NCBI GenBank assembly: GCA_937958695.1
Contig: CALGNK010000013.1
Location: 34,144 to 98,143, forward strand
Reading direction: 5' to 3'
Length of the DNA stretch: 64,000 bases
Source of the DNA: an uncultured bacterium
GTDB lineage: Bacteria > DUMJ01
Made by a program: the position numbers and the translations under genes
In this document: in pieces, positions 17,375 to 25,596 of the stretch
Position numbering within the stretch: the first letter of the stretch is position 1
How the letters are laid out: each line of letters starts with the position of its first letter
The notes under the pieces: model-generated
The model's database searches: none
What the model saw: only the letters and a program-made list of their open reading frames with translations
What the model was told of the DNA's origin: nothing

Positions 17375-18381
17375 TATCTACCTCCATATAGGAAACAGGT
17401 GGCTTTATGTCCGGGAGCTACCTCTACCTCTGGTGGTTCTCCCTTTTCACATACCCCTCTTATATATGATGGGCATCTTGTGTGGAATCTACATCCTTTA
17501 GGTAGATTGTATGGATCTGGCACCATACCCTTTATTGACTCTAGTCTTGCCCTTACCTTCTTACCTACCTTTGGTATTGACTTTAATAGTGCTATTGTGT
17601 ATGGATGCTTGGGATCGTAGAATAGATCATTTACATATGCACTCTCTACTATCTTACCTAGATACATTACTACTACGTCATCTGCCATCTCCGCTATGAC
17701 TCCCATATTGTGGGTTATCATCATTATTGCCATCCCTATCTCTTGTTGTAGGCTTCTCATTAAGTCTAGTATCTGTGCCTGTATAGTGACATCTAATGCT
17801 GTAGTCGGTTCGTCCGCTATTAGTAGACTCGGGTTACAGGAAAGAGCCATTGCTATCATTGCACGCTGTCTCATACCACCAGATAACTCAAACGGATAGG
17901 CATCTATTCTCTCTTCCGGCTTTGGTATCCCTACCTTCCTTAACATCTCTATAGCTATCTGTCTTGCCTGTTCTGGTGTGACATCCTGGTGTAGGAGTAT
18001 CGCCTCTACTATCTGATCTCCTATAGTGTAGACAGGAGCTAAGGAAGTCATTGGTTCTTGGAATATCATTGTTATGTCTTTTCCTCTTATCTTTCTTATC
18101 TCTTCTCCCTGTGGGTCAAGTTTTGATAAGTCTATTGTCTCCCCATCTCTATGTAGTAGGATCTCTCCTTCTACTATTTCTCCTCTAGGTCCAAGTATCC
18201 TCAGGATAGACTGAGCGGTAACACTCTTACCACATCCTGATTCTCCTACTACCCCAAGGGTTTTACCCTTCATTATCTTAAAGTTTACTCCATCTATAGC
18301 CTTGACCGTTCCTTCATCATAGAAAAAATATGTCTTGAGATTTTTAATCTCTAATAGGACTTGGTCATTCTTCTTTTCCAT
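17374..18381 (-). CDS. oppD: Oligopeptide/oligosaccharide ABC transporter ATP-binding protein (OppD/DppD-like)
   Basis: First ATPase of the importer, 335 residues. It has the OppD-typical start [20 protein letters not shown], Walker [14 protein letters not shown], signature [15 protein letters not shown], Walker [13 protein letters not shown] and the C-terminal [16 protein letters not shown] oligo_HPY motif that may hold an iron-sulfur cluster in relatives. It follows oppC by 11 nt and pairs with OppF as a heterodimer. Confidence 0.94.
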   Translation of the reverse strand: MEKKNDQVLLEIKNLKTYFFYDEGTVKAIDGVNFKIMKGKTLGVVGESGCGKSVTAQSILRILGPRGEIVEGEILLHRDGETIDLSKLDPQGEEIRKIRGKDITMIFQEPMTSLAPVYTIGDQIVEAILLHQDVTPEQARQIAIEMLRKVGIPKPEERIDAYPFELSGGMRQRAMIAMALSCNPSLLIADEPTTALDVTIQAQILDLMRSLQQEIGMAIMMITHNMGVIAEMADDVVVMYLGKIVESAYVNDLFYDPKHPYTIALLKSIPKVGKKVRARLESIKGMVPDPYNLPKGCRFHTRCPSYIRGVCEKGEPPEVEVAPGHKATCFLYGGR

Positions 18382-18392
18382 AATCTCCTCCC

Positions 18393-19520
18393 CTATCTTG
18401 CATATGGGTCTGCTGCATCACGCAGCCCATCCCCTAAGAAGTTAAAGCAAAGCACTGTTATAATTATAAACACCCCAGGAAGAAGTAGCCAAGGTGAAAG
18501 GGCTACCGTCCTTACATTCTGCGCCTCTTGAAGTAATACACCCCAGCTTATCGTTGGGGGCCTTAACCCTAATCCTAAAAAGCTCAAAGCAGTTTCACCA
18601 AGAATCATACCAGGGATAGCAAGTGTTATATTAGCAATAATATAACTCATAAATGATGGGACCATATGTCTCATTATGATTCTGAACTCACTGGCACCAC
18701 ATAGCCTTGCCGCCATTACAAAGTCCTCCTCTCTTAAAGAGAGGAATCTACTTCTAACAACTCTAGCTAATCCTGTCCATCCAATGAGAGAAAGTATTAT
18801 TGTTATACCAAAATATACTCTTACCGGTGGCCAATGTGGCGGTAAAGCTGCTGAAAGGGCCATCCATAGTGGAATAGTAGGAATACTTCTTATAAACTCG
18901 ATAGCCCTCTGAATAAAATTATCAAGTGTCCCTCCATAATAACCAGAAAATCCTCCAATGATGAGCCCTAGTATAAAACTTAAGAAAACACCTATTAATC
19001 CTATAGACGTAGAGATTCTAGCTCCGTATAAAACTCTAGATAGCATATCTCTTCCCATTCTGTCTGTTCCAAGTAAAAACATAGTACCCTCTTTTACCCC
19101 TATAAGATGGGTATCTCTTTCCCATCTACCCCAGAGCTTATACGGGTCTCCTTTTATAAAGAAATGTATAGGATATACCTGGTTTGGGTCTGGGGTATAT
19201 ATCCTTCTTAATGTTACTGGATCAAATTCAATTTTATAACCAAGGACGTAAGGTTTTACTAATTTACCATCTCTAAATATACGTATTCTTTGAGGTGGTG
19301 CGTAGGTATACCTTATATCGTATTTATTCGGATCATAAGGGGCAAGAAACTCACAAAAGATAGCTAATAAATAGATAATAATTAGTATGATACCACTAAA
19401 TATTGCTAATTTATGTCTTCTAAACCTCCACCATATGAGCTGCCATTGAGACGCTAGATATATCTTTTCTTCTATCGAACTTTCTAACTCTTCCTTGACA
19501 AGGATTTCTTCATCAGCCAT
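18393..19520 (-). CDS. oppC: Peptide-type ABC transporter permease (OppC/DppC-like)
   Basis: Membrane subunit with six predicted helices; the N-terminal helix starts after WRFRRHKLAIFSG near residue 35, followed by a long extracytoplasmic loop (about residues 65-130), then the BPD_transp_1 core with coupling motif LCGASEFRIIMRHMVPS and the end FNFLGDGLRDAADPYAR, typical of OppC. The frame opens at 19559, but ATG 19520 has GGAGG 8 nt upstream and lies 13 nt after the oppB stop, so it is the likely start, giving 375 residues. Confidence 0.92.
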   Translation of the reverse strand: MADEEILVKEELESSIEEKIYLASQWQLIWWRFRRHKLAIFSGIILIIIYLLAIFCEFLAPYDPNKYDIRYTYAPPQRIRIFRDGKLVKPYVLGYKIEFDPVTLRRIYTPDPNQVYPIHFFIKGDPYKLWGRWERDTHLIGVKEGTMFLLGTDRMGRDMLSRVLYGARISTSIGLIGVFLSFILGLIIGGFSGYYGGTLDNFIQRAIEFIRSIPTIPLWMALSAALPPHWPPVRVYFGITIILSLIGWTGLARVVRSRFLSLREEDFVMAARLCGASEFRIIMRHMVPSFMSYIIANITLAIPGMILGETALSFLGLGLRPPTISWGVLLQEAQNVRTVALSPWLLLPGVFIIITVLCFNFLGDGLRDAADPYAR

Positions 19521-19533
19521 TTTCTCTCCCTCC

Positions 19534-20517
19534 TTACTCATACCTAATCCTAGGGTCAACCCAACCTAGTAGTATGTCAGATATAAGAGTTCCTATTACG
19601 GTTAAGAAACTTAAGAACATAATAAAGCTTCCAGCAAGGTACATATCTTGACTTTGTAAAGCTCTAAGTAAAAGTGGACCAGTAGTTGGAAGACTTAATA
19701 CTACCGCCACTATAGTCTCACCTGAAACTATACCAGGAAGGGTCCAACCCACTGTACTTATCCATGGAATTATAGCCATTCTCAATGGATATCTCCAAAG
19801 AAGTCTATTTTCCGGAACTCCTTTAGCCCTTGCAGTTACTACGTATGGCTTGTGAAGCTCATCTAAAAGATTTGCCCTTAGTGTCCTTATTAGTCCAGCT
19901 GTTCCACCCATACCTATTACTATAGCTGGTATCCAGAGATGATTTAAAAGGTCTAGGAATTTCCCCCAGCTCCATGGAGCCTCTACATATTGAGGTGAGA
20001 ACAAACCGCCTACACTAGCTCCAAATACTGAATACGCTATCCACATAAGAATCAGTGCTATCATGAAGTTTGGGGTAGCTAATCCTATATACCCGATAAA
20101 TGTGGCAAAATAGTCTCCAGCTGAATACTGGTGAGTTGCCGAGTACATTCCTATTGGGAAAGATAGTGCCCATGAGAACAACATTGTAAAGATAGATACC
20201 GCTACTGTTAAACCAAGCCTTTCCCAGATAAGTTGGCTCACAGGTCTGTTCCATTCAAAAGACTGTCCAAAGTCTCCCTGGAACATACCTCTTACCCACA
20301 TAAAGTACTGAATGTAATAGGGCTGGTCTAAGCCATAACGCTTCTTTAGGGCTGCTATAGTTGCCTCATCTACCATTTCTCCTGTCTGACTAAGCTGAGC
20401 TATGTAAGAGGTCAAAAAGTCGCCTGGGGGTAACTGGATGATTATGAATGATACCACCGATATAAGTATCAGTGTAGGTATCATATACAGGATACGTCTA
20501 AGTATATATTGTAGCAT
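19534..20517 (-). CDS. oppB: Peptide-type ABC transporter permease (OppB/DppB-like)
   Basis: Starts with the classical MLQYILRRILYMIPTLILIS membrane helix, has a periplasmic region with LPPGDF, KKRYGLDQPYYIQYFMWV and GDFGQSF, and the core with RTLRANLLDELHKPYVVTARAKGVPE (coupling helix) and DILLGWVDPRIRYE at the end, as in OppB/DppB. 327 residues, about six helices. First gene of the operon with its own promoter (20572-20600). No substrate-binding protein gene is adjacent. Confidence 0.94.
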   Translation of the reverse strand: MLQYILRRILYMIPTLILISVVSFIIIQLPPGDFLTSYIAQLSQTGEMVDEATIAALKKRYGLDQPYYIQYFMWVRGMFQGDFGQSFEWNRPVSQLIWERLGLTVAVSIFTMLFSWALSFPIGMYSATHQYSAGDYFATFIGYIGLATPNFMIALILMWIAYSVFGASVGGLFSPQYVEAPWSWGKFLDLLNHLWIPAIVIGMGGTAGLIRTLRANLLDELHKPYVVTARAKGVPENRLLWRYPLRMAIIPWISTVGWTLPGIVSGETIVAVVLSLPTTGPLLLRALQSQDMYLAGSFIMFLSFLTVIGTLISDILLGWVDPRIRYE

Positions 20518-20571
20518 TCTCTCCCTCCTTTTACTATATTAGTAATAGTTGTAAAATCGCTTGCAGTTTAG

Positions 20572-20600
20572 AATATATCATATTAACCCTTGCCTGTCAA
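20572..20600 (-). promoter_or_regulatory. opp operon promoter
   Basis: On the minus strand TTGACA (20600-20595), 17-nt spacer, TATATT (20577-20572). The -35 box lies inside the last codons of the upstream kinase gene, so opp can be transcribed separately from the upstream operon. Confidence 0.7.
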
Positions 20601-21191
20601 TGATTTTATCTCTCTTTCTATAAGAGATATCAATGATTCTATGTTTTCTATTATATCCTCTTTGGCATCATACACTACCACCTTAACATATTTAAATTCC
20701 TTTAACCATTCTTCATACGCTCTATTTAACCTTTCTATGTATTCATAGGATATTAGGTTCTCCTCCTTTCTCTTACGCTTTTTAATCCTTTCTATTAGAA
20801 TATCTATGGGTGCTCTTAGATAGATTATAAGGTTAGGTTTTGGTAGATATCTAACCGCTAATCTATAGAGTTTAAGGTATGTATTGTATTCTCTTTCCCT
20901 CAATGCTATCTTGGCAAAGACCTCGCCATCTTCATATATGGTTCTATCAAGGATGTATGACCTGCCAAGATTACTAAGTCTTAATTCTTCTTCAAATCTA
21001 TTAGTTAGGAAGTATATCTGAGAGTGTAGTCCCCACCTTTCCGGTTCTTCATAGTATAGTTTTAGATATGGATTCTCTTCTGCTGGCTCTTTGTAAAAGT
21101 CCCAGCCAAAATGTTCGGCTAAACGTTCTACTAATGTAGTCTTTCCAACTCCTATATTACCAGAGATACCTAGGATAATCCTATTACTCAT
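20583..21191 (-). CDS. Deoxynucleoside kinase (Dck/YaaG-like)
   Basis: Phosphorylates deoxynucleosides for salvage. 202 residues: P-loop GNIGVGKTT near residues 10-18, substrate-binding Glu in YKEPAEENPYL, YFLTNRFEEEL, the DRS-type motif DRTIYEDGEVFA, and LID-like RIKKRKRKEE. The order and motifs match deoxyadenosine/deoxycytidine kinases of Firmicutes. It overlaps the upstream paralogue by 8 nt, reproducing the adjacent dgk/dck pair of Bacillus. Precise base specificity is inferred, not seen. Confidence 0.88.
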   Translation of the reverse strand: MSNRIILGISGNIGVGKTTLVERLAEHFGWDFYKEPAEENPYLKLYYEEPERWGLHSQIYFLTNRFEEELRLSNLGRSYILDRTIYEDGEVFAKIALREREYNTYLKLYRLAVRYLPKPNLIIYLRAPIDILIERIKKRKRKEENLISYEYIERLNRAYEEWLKEFKYVKVVVYDAKEDIIENIESLISLIEREIKSLTGKG

Positions 21192-21780
21192 AAGCTTTTA
21201 TAAAGTTCTTTATTAGTAAGATTATATACCTTCTATCTTCTATTTTATTTACATAGTCTAGATTTCCTACTTCTATTTTTAGGACTGGGGAAAGACTATA
21301 TTTATTCATATAATCTTCGTAGTGATTATGTAAATTCCAGAGATACTCATACTTAATAGATCTTTCATATACTCTTCCTCTTTTCTCTATCCTTTCTATC
21401 AAAACTTCCGGGCTAGCAGAAAGATATACTACATAATCTGGTGGTTTTATGTGCTTAAGCATCTGATTATATATCCTTCTATATAGCCTTATATCTTCCC
21501 CTTTTATATTCATCTGAGCAAATATCTCGTCCTTATAAAAGAAATAATCACAGACCAAATCTTTATCAGTATTTTGTATTAATCTCCACTGTCTAAACCT
21601 ATTAACAAGAAACTCTATCTGTATTGGGAATGAGTAACGTTCTACATCATTGTAAAAGTCATTAAGATAGGGGTTTTTATAGGACAATTCATACGTACCT
21701 TTAAAACCTAGCTCACTTACTATTATCCTAGCCAGAGATGTCTTTCCAACACCTATAGGTCCTTCAATCGATAATAACAC
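21184..21780 (-). CDS. Deoxynucleoside kinase (Dgk/YaaF-like)
   Basis: Paralogue of the next gene, 198 residues from GTG 21780. P-loop GPIGVGKTS, ELSYKNPYLNDFY, FLVNRFRQW, and VCDYFFYKDEIFA where the DRS motif of the paralogue is replaced, as in deoxyguanosine kinases of the YaaF type. The frame opens at TTG 21798, but AAGGGA sits 7 nt before GTG 21780, which also starts just before the P-loop strand, so this start is preferred. It overlaps the end of the upstream decarboxylase by 17 nt. Confidence 0.85.
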   Translation of the reverse strand: MLLSIEGPIGVGKTSLARIIVSELGFKGTYELSYKNPYLNDFYNDVERYSFPIQIEFLVNRFRQWRLIQNTDKDLVCDYFFYKDEIFAQMNIKGEDIRLYRRIYNQMLKHIKPPDYVVYLSASPEVLIERIEKRGRVYERSIKYEYLWNLHNHYEDYMNKYSLSPVLKIEVGNLDYVNKIEDRRYIILLIKNFIKAYE

Positions 21781-23071
21781 TAATATATCCCTTCCCAACT
21801 GATAACAGATATTCTTTTATCTCTTCAGTTATTAATGCTCCTGGTATAAGCAACGGAATCCCGGGAGGATACTGGGTAATAATCTCTCCACAGATTCTAT
21901 TAACACTGTCTTCTACTCTAACCTTCTTTTTAGAAGAAAAGAATGCCTTACTAGGAATATATACTAGGTTATATCTAGGTGGCTTTTCTATTATTCTGCT
22001 TGCTGGATGGGCATCTACATTTTTAAGCGCTTTCCAAAGTTTTTCTAGTGTTCTCTTTGTATCTAGTAGAGAGATGATAAATAGACAATACGCCTTGGAG
22101 GACATCTCTGCTTGTATCCTGTACCTTTCCCAGAGGTCAGAAGATAATCTATTCCCCTCTATTCCATATAATGTTAACTTAGTCTTATCCATATTAGTTT
22201 TTTTGTATACAAAGAAACCTAATCTTTCTATATTTTCTCTTAATTCTTCTATCATAGGAAGTAATCTATCTAACTTCTTTTTTCCATTTAGATAGAGATC
22301 TCTTCTTCCTATATCTATAGAAGCCAAGATAATAGTAGAAGGACTTGTAGTGGAGAGTAACATTATGTTTTCTTCTAATCTATCATTATCTACCCTATTA
22401 CCCTTTACATGTATTAGTGCCCCCTGGGTTAATGAGAATCCCATCTTATGCATGCTCTGAATAACTATATCCGCTCCAGCCTCTAACCCTGATATGGGTA
22501 GGTCTCTATGGAAACTTAGATGAACCCCATGTGCCTCATCTACTATTACAGGTATACCTTTACTGTGGGCGTACTTTGTTATCTCTTTTATCTCTGGAAC
22601 TAATCCAAAATAGTTTGGATTTGTCAGTAAAATCCCTTTAATACTGTTATCAATCTTATCTTCTATCTCTTTTAATGTTATATTTTGCGGAATTCCATAC
22701 TCATCTATCTTTTCTTCTATAAAGACAGGTTCAGCCCCTGAAAGTATCAACCCTTCTATGACGCTTCTATGAGAGTAGTAAGAAATTAGAACCTTATCTC
22801 CAGGCTTAAAAAGGGTAAGGAACGCAGACTGAATGCCCTGTGTACTACCATTTACTAAAAAATAACTATGATCTGCTCCAAATGCTAAAGCAGTAAGTTT
22901 TTGAGCTTCTAGTAAAGGTCCAATTGGATGAAAAGGGTTATCTGTTTGAGTCAATTCTGTTAGGTCTAGAGTAATAAATTTACCTTTATGTCCTGGATAG
23001 TGAAATCTTAACGGCTTTTCACTTATATAGTTGATTATAGCTTCTAAGTAAGGAGTTCTCTTCTGATTCAT
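21764..23071 (-). CDS. Orn/Lys/Arg-decarboxylase family PLP enzyme (YaaO-like)
   Basis: Fold type I PLP enzyme of the basic amino acid decarboxylase family. Motifs: FHYPGHKGK near residue 24, FLVNGSTQGIQSAFL, VDEAHGVHLSFH with the PLP-contacting Asp/His, and the PLP lysine in QSMHKMGFSLTQGALI near residue 210. At 435 residues it is of the short, wing-less YaaO type, and the C-terminal small domain includes QYPPGIPLLIPGALI. Arginine decarboxylase is the usual annotation, but substrate cannot be decided by eye. The association with tmk, holB and dgk/dck matches Firmicutes gene order. One nucleotide separates it from the methyltransferase gene. Confidence 0.85.
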   Translation of the reverse strand: MNQKRTPYLEAIINYISEKPLRFHYPGHKGKFITLDLTELTQTDNPFHPIGPLLEAQKLTALAFGADHSYFLVNGSTQGIQSAFLTLFKPGDKVLISYYSHRSVIEGLILSGAEPVFIEEKIDEYGIPQNITLKEIEDKIDNSIKGILLTNPNYFGLVPEIKEITKYAHSKGIPVIVDEAHGVHLSFHRDLPISGLEAGADIVIQSMHKMGFSLTQGALIHVKGNRVDNDRLEENIMLLSTTSPSTIILASIDIGRRDLYLNGKKKLDRLLPMIEELRENIERLGFFVYKKTNMDKTKLTLYGIEGNRLSSDLWERYRIQAEMSSKAYCLFIISLLDTKRTLEKLWKALKNVDAHPASRIIEKPPRYNLVYIPSKAFFSSKKKVRVEDSVNRICGEIITQYPPGIPLLIPGALITEEIKEYLLSVGKGYISVIID

Positions 23072-23072
23072 A

Positions 23073-23738
23073 CTATAAGAATATTGGAGGTTCGATTATA
23101 ACCCCAGGCCTTCCTCCCTTTCTAGCCTCTATAAGAACCCTTTTACTGGGTTTTGTTTGACTTGTATATATGAAAGACATTCTTTTTACTTCTAGGCCAA
23201 AGTTATCTAGACTTGATATTATCTCCTTTAACCTTTCGCTTCTGTGAATAATATATAGCCTTCCCTTTATCTTTAGAAAATGGCTAGATATCTTCCCGAT
23301 ATCGTCTAAAGTTAGAAACATCTCCATAGTACTAATTATTTTTGATTCATATGGACTAATCCTTCCTGCTCCCCTTTTCAAGTGGGGAGGATTAGTAAAT
23401 ACTACCTCAAAAGAGTTGGCTAGATTTGGAAAGAGCGAAGGTAATTCTCTGGCATCACTATTTATCAATATAACTCTATCTTGTAGATTATTCCTTTCTA
23501 TATTTTCTTTTAGGACATTAAATATCTCTCTCTGTATCTCTACCAGCATCGCCTTTTTGAAATAAGGATATCTATCAAATATCATAAAAGAAAGACAACC
23601 TACCCCACTTCCTATTTCAATGAAACTTTCCTTTTCTCTTAACTTTATAAACTCAGCCAAGAGAAGTGTATCTGTGGTAGAGAGGATAGAATCTTCAGGA
23701 TAAGTAATCCTAAATCTTCCAATCTTTTCCTCTCTTAT
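23073..23738 (-). CDS. YabB/TrmN6-like SAM-dependent methyltransferase, probable ATA start
   Basis: Class I methyltransferase: SAM-binding ESFIEIGSGVGCLSF, acidic loop VEIQREIF, NSDARELP, and the catalytic NPP motif (VVFTNPPHLKRG) of N6-adenine methyltransferases acting on RNA. YabB/TrmN6 homologues begin with a segment of the type PEDGYRFSVDAVLLADF. Here the matching YPEDSILSTTDTLLLAEF lies mostly before the first standard start (TTG 23660). The frame is open back through the end of the upstream gene with no ATG, GTG, TTG or CTG. ATA at 23738 has GAGGTGA 7 nt upstream and overlaps the pfkB stop as ATAA, an analogue of the usual ATGA junction. ATT 23723 is the other candidate. Confidence 0.8.
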   Translation of the reverse strand: MREEKIGRFRITYPEDSILSTTDTLLLAEFIKLREKESFIEIGSGVGCLSFMIFDRYPYFKKAMLVEIQREIFNVLKENIERNNLQDRVILINSDARELPSLFPNLANSFEVVFTNPPHLKRGAGRISPYESKIISTMEMFLTLDDIGKISSHFLKIKGRLYIIHRSERLKEIISSLDNFGLEVKRMSFIYTSQTKPSKRVLIEARKGGRPGVIIEPPIFL

Positions 23739-24667
23739 ATAGTTGTCACCTCTACTTTTGGAAGTATATTTTCCACATCCTCTTTTCTTACTTCACCTGG
23801 CTTTAATGTTAGGACATTTGCCGTTCCCATAGCTGCCCCTAACCTAAGGACTTCAGTTATGTCTAGCTTCTGTTCTAATCCAAGAGCTATACCTGCGACT
23901 GTAGAATCACCAGAACCTACCGCGTTTAATGCTTTTAAGACCGGTGGAGTCACTTTGTAATACTTTTCATTATTATATGCATATAAGCCATCTTTACCCA
24001 TAGATATAACTGAAAGTTCTATGCCTTTTTCAGAGAAATATTTCAGTGCGGTCTTTATATTTTCTATAGTATCTAGCTTTATACTAAGTATTGCCTCTAC
24101 CTCTGCCTTGTTTGGCTTTATAGCAAAGGGCTTTGATTTTATACCTTCTTTTAAAGATTCCCCACTAGTATCTAGAATAACTTTACCGCCTTTAGACTTG
24201 ATAAGATTAACCAATCTAACATATAAATCTATAGGTGCTCCAGCTGGAAGACTTCCCCCCATACAGACTATAGTATCCTCAGATATATATTGTATTATCT
24301 TTGCCTCTAAAAGCCTTATATCATTTTCATTTATCTCTGGTCCTCTTTCTAATATTTCTGTCTGAGTGTTATTTAAAACATCTACTATGTTATAGCAAGT
24401 CCTAGTTTCCCCGTTTATATTAACTACATCATACACGATTCCTTCATGGTCGAATATACTTAGTATATGCTTACCAGTGTTTCCTCCAATAAATCCTATT
24501 ACTGGGGCTTTGTAATTTAGTCCTAATAGAGCCCTAGAGGCATTTACTCCCTTTCCTCCTGGTACATATGTTATTTCTTTTACCCTGTGAGTTTTACCTA
24601 TCTCAAAACTTCCATCTACAACCAAGGTCTTATCTAGTGATATATTTGGGGTTACCGTAATTATCAT
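23735..24667 (-). CDS. PfkB-family sugar kinase, 1-phosphofructokinase/tagatose-6-phosphate kinase type
   Basis: 310 residues. The start IITVTPNISLDKTLVVD, the substrate loop VPGGKGVNASRAL near residues 36-48, GSLPAGAPIDLY, IKPNKAEVEAIL and the catalytic NAVGSGDSTVAGIA (usual form GAGD, here GSGD with the catalytic Asp kept) place it in the FruK/LacC branch, which makes fructose-1,6- or tagatose-1,6-bisphosphate. No PTS or other fructose genes are nearby. Its ATG overlaps the yaaT stop by 4 nt, and its stop overlaps the proposed ATA start of the next gene. Confidence 0.9.
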   Translation of the reverse strand: MIITVTPNISLDKTLVVDGSFEIGKTHRVKEITYVPGGKGVNASRALLGLNYKAPVIGFIGGNTGKHILSIFDHEGIVYDVVNINGETRTCYNIVDVLNNTQTEILERGPEINENDIRLLEAKIIQYISEDTIVCMGGSLPAGAPIDLYVRLVNLIKSKGGKVILDTSGESLKEGIKSKPFAIKPNKAEVEAILSIKLDTIENIKTALKYFSEKGIELSVISMGKDGLYAYNNEKYYKVTPPVLKALNAVGSGDSTVAGIALGLEQKLDITEVLRLGAAMGTANVLTLKPGEVRKEDVENILPKVEVTTI

Positions 24668-25596
24668 AGGTCTTTATCCTCCTTGACATTTTTATCTGGC
24701 AAATTATAATGAAATTGTGCCGAAGTGGCGGAATTGGTAGACGCTCTGGACTCAGGATCCAGTGGATGTAAGTCCGTACCGGTTCGAATCCGGTCTTCGG
24801 CACCATTTTTATTTTTTATATCCTTTAGAGAAACTTCTTTTTGCCAACCATTTTTAAATTCTAGTATTAGTGTGTTTTTAAGTACATTTATCCCCACTAC
24901 TTTTCCTTCACCTAACTCAGACTCTACAGTGGATCCTATCTCTGGGAAATTTTTTATAACTTTACTATAGAACTCAGCTTCAAATCTAAGACAACACATC
25001 AACCTCCCACAGATTCCAGATATCTTAGCTGGATTTAAAATTAATCCTTGATCCTTTGCGATCTTTACAGATATGGGGGCAAACTCCTCCAAAAACTCAC
25101 AACAGCAGGCTATCTTACCACAAGTACCAAGTCCCTTTATAAGTTTTATCTCATCCCTAACACCTATCTGTCTTAGTTCTACCCTATTCATCAAAGTATA
25201 TGCTAAATCTTTTACAAGCTCTCTAAAATCTATTCGCCCTTCAGCTGTAAAAAAGCATATTATCCTATCGGGGTCTACTCCAAAATCTACTTTTACTAAT
25301 TTCATCGGCAGGTTATGTGCTTTTATCCTACTCTTTACAACATTGAACAGTTCCTGTCTTTTTAGATTACGATTTCTAGCCTCCAATTCTTCTTCAGGAA
25401 GGGCTTTCCTAATAATCCTCTTTAAAGAAGCCACTCTTTCATCCTCAATGAATCCTAGTCTACAGACAATTTCTCCTATATATTCTTTATTTCTATAGGG
25501 AACTATAACACTAGAACCGCTTTCATATTTCTCTTCCGATATATATAATCCTCTTTCTGTAAAGACTTCTAATAGTCTAACTAGATAGAGAAACAA
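24664..25596 (-). CDS. yaaT: PSP1-domain protein YaaT
   Basis: PSP1 family protein (RicT/YaaT), in Bacillus part of the RicAFT complex that affects RNA maturation and development. The 310 residues include the conserved KLVKVDFGVDPDRIICFFTAEGRIDFRELVKDLA and the cysteine cluster GTCGKIACCCEFLEEF ... GICGRLMCCLRFE expected to bind iron-sulfur or zinc. The family part ends near residue 263. The last 46 or so residues are read antisense through a complete tRNA-Leu gene (24719-24805) and its promoter, so this tail is probably an accident of the overlap. Stop overlaps the pfkB ATG by 4 nt. It abuts holB directly. Confidence 0.9.
   Translation of the reverse strand: MFLYLVRLLEVFTERGLYISEEKYESGSSVIVPYRNKEYIGEIVCRLGFIEDERVASLKRIIRKALPEEELEARNRNLKRQELFNVVKSRIKAHNLPMKLVKVDFGVDPDRIICFFTAEGRIDFRELVKDLAYTLMNRVELRQIGVRDEIKLIKGLGTCGKIACCCEFLEEFAPISVKIAKDQGLILNPAKISGICGRLMCCLRFEAEFYSKVIKNFPEIGSTVESELGEGKVVGINVLKNTLILEFKNGWQKEVSLKDIKNKNGAEDRIRTGTDLHPLDPESRASTNSATSAQFHYNLPDKNVKEDKDL
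24683..24710 (+). promoter_or_regulatory. tRNA-Leu promoter inside the end of yaaT
   Basis: TTGACA (24683-24688), 16-nt spacer, TATAAT (24705-24710), near-consensus and placed 8 nt before the mature tRNA end. It lies on the strand opposite yaaT. Confidence 0.8.
24719..24805 (+). tRNA. tRNA-Leu (anticodon CAG), CCA encoded
   Basis: Acceptor GCCGAAG pairs with CTTCGGC (24795-24801), discriminator A, CCA at 24803-24805. D-arm GGCGGAATTGGTAGACGC, anticodon stem CTGGA/TCCAG with loop CTCAGGA, giving anticodon CAG, a long class II variable arm, and T-arm with GGTTCGAATCC. Decodes CUG. The whole gene lies antisense within the 3' part of the yaaT open reading frame. Confidence 0.97.

Noticed and set aside
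24725-24970. Open frame on the plus strand starting MAELVDALDSG
   Set aside because: It is the sense translation of tRNA-Leu and beyond, a well-known false protein; no Shine-Dalgarno site.
25073-25498. 141-codon plus-strand frame opposite yaaT
   Set aside because: Mirror frame of yaaT; no start signals and low-complexity composition.
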